From JBHOQS01 sp042408875 (lineage in GTDB: Bacteria; Chloroflexota; UBA11872; JBHOQS01), in assembly GCA_042408875.1 (NCBI GenBank), contig JBHOQS010000022.1:62001-126000 (forward strand): 64,000 bases of DNA. The letters are read 5' to 3'. The first letter of the stretch is position 1, and every line of letters begins with the position of its first letter. Below are positions 63,889 to 64,000 of the stretch, one piece after another. The notes under the pieces are model-generated. The model was given only the letters and a program-made list of their open reading frames with translations, ran no database searches and was not told where the DNA came from. The translations under genes and the position numbers were made by a program.

Positions 63889-64000
63889 ACGTTTCCTCCC
63901 GGAAACGCGGCTTTCGCTGACGACGGTTTTGACGACAGTGCCGGGAGGCGGGAGAGGAGACCGAGGGGAACGTGGAGAGGACGGCAGCGGCGCTTTCGCA

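Overview
This 64 kb window is bacterial chromosome. It is GC-rich coding DNA, broken by short and sharply AT-rich, low-complexity spacers in front of some genes. I infer a member of the Chloroflexota, but no rRNA or tRNA gene is present to fix this. The hints are the overall gene vocabulary, orphan lipoprotein sugar-binding proteins, a KaiC-like ATPase, an XRE/NB-ARC regulator and a proline-rich exported protein of a type I associate with this phylum. Almost everything looks like core chromosome. The only mobile-element trace is a broken tyrosine recombinase at the right end.

Layout. At 1-7.3 kb are the start of an exported M28-type peptidase (minus strand), plsX with a KaiC-like gene, moaB, an EF-P-like protein, galE overlapping a rhomboid protease, and an exported DUF192 protein. 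At 7.6-8.9 kb is an orphan ABC solute-binding lipoprotein. At 9-12.5 kb is a minus-strand riboflavin operon, ribD-ribE-ribBA, with a clear FMN riboswitch and promoter; ribH is not here. At 12.7-19.4 kb are an FmdB zinc ribbon, dtd, then a histidine block hisZ(HisRS-like)-hisG-hisD-hisB followed by tlyA. At 19.6-26.8 kb are an altronate-dehydratase-type enzyme, an FtsH-like membrane AAA protein carrying two M41 protease domains, and a large XRE-ATPase-TPR regulator. At 27-34 kb are an MFS transporter, an NHL propeller, a second orphan solute-binding lipoprotein, an MLE-type enolase-superfamily enzyme and a hydroxypyruvate-isomerase-like barrel. At 33.9-40 kb (mostly minus) are a small charged protein, a GT-C glycosyltransferase, an exported protein, a DEAD-box helicase and uppP.

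At 40.5-46.2 kb lies the prkA-yeaH-spoVR stress module on the minus strand. Its spoVR is interrupted by a 365-residue LAGLIDADG intein placed exactly inside the NEGWA/SYWH signature; this is the most striking object in the window. A promoter-plus-terminator small-RNA candidate sits upstream of prkA. At 47-53.6 kb are an exported OB-like protein, a DeoC/LacD-type aldolase, the tail of a third solute-binding protein (pseudogene), a DUF4091 protein, an M24 peptidase, a membrane protein and an OsmC protein. At 53.6-59 kb are rsgA behind a structured leader, a GHMP kinase, a 7Fe ferredoxin, a BNR-repeat protein and a two-domain Usp protein. At 59-64 kb are small regulators, a hydrolase, a Usp-Usp-HEAT fusion and the integrase remnant.

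Functional themes. Sugar and sugar-acid uptake and breakdown genes (two solute-binding proteins, UxaA, enolase superfamily, Hyi-like, aldolase, DUF4091) are scattered as single units, not as one operon. Stress functions recur: PrkA/YeaH/SpoVR, an FtsH-like protease, two Usp proteins and OsmC.
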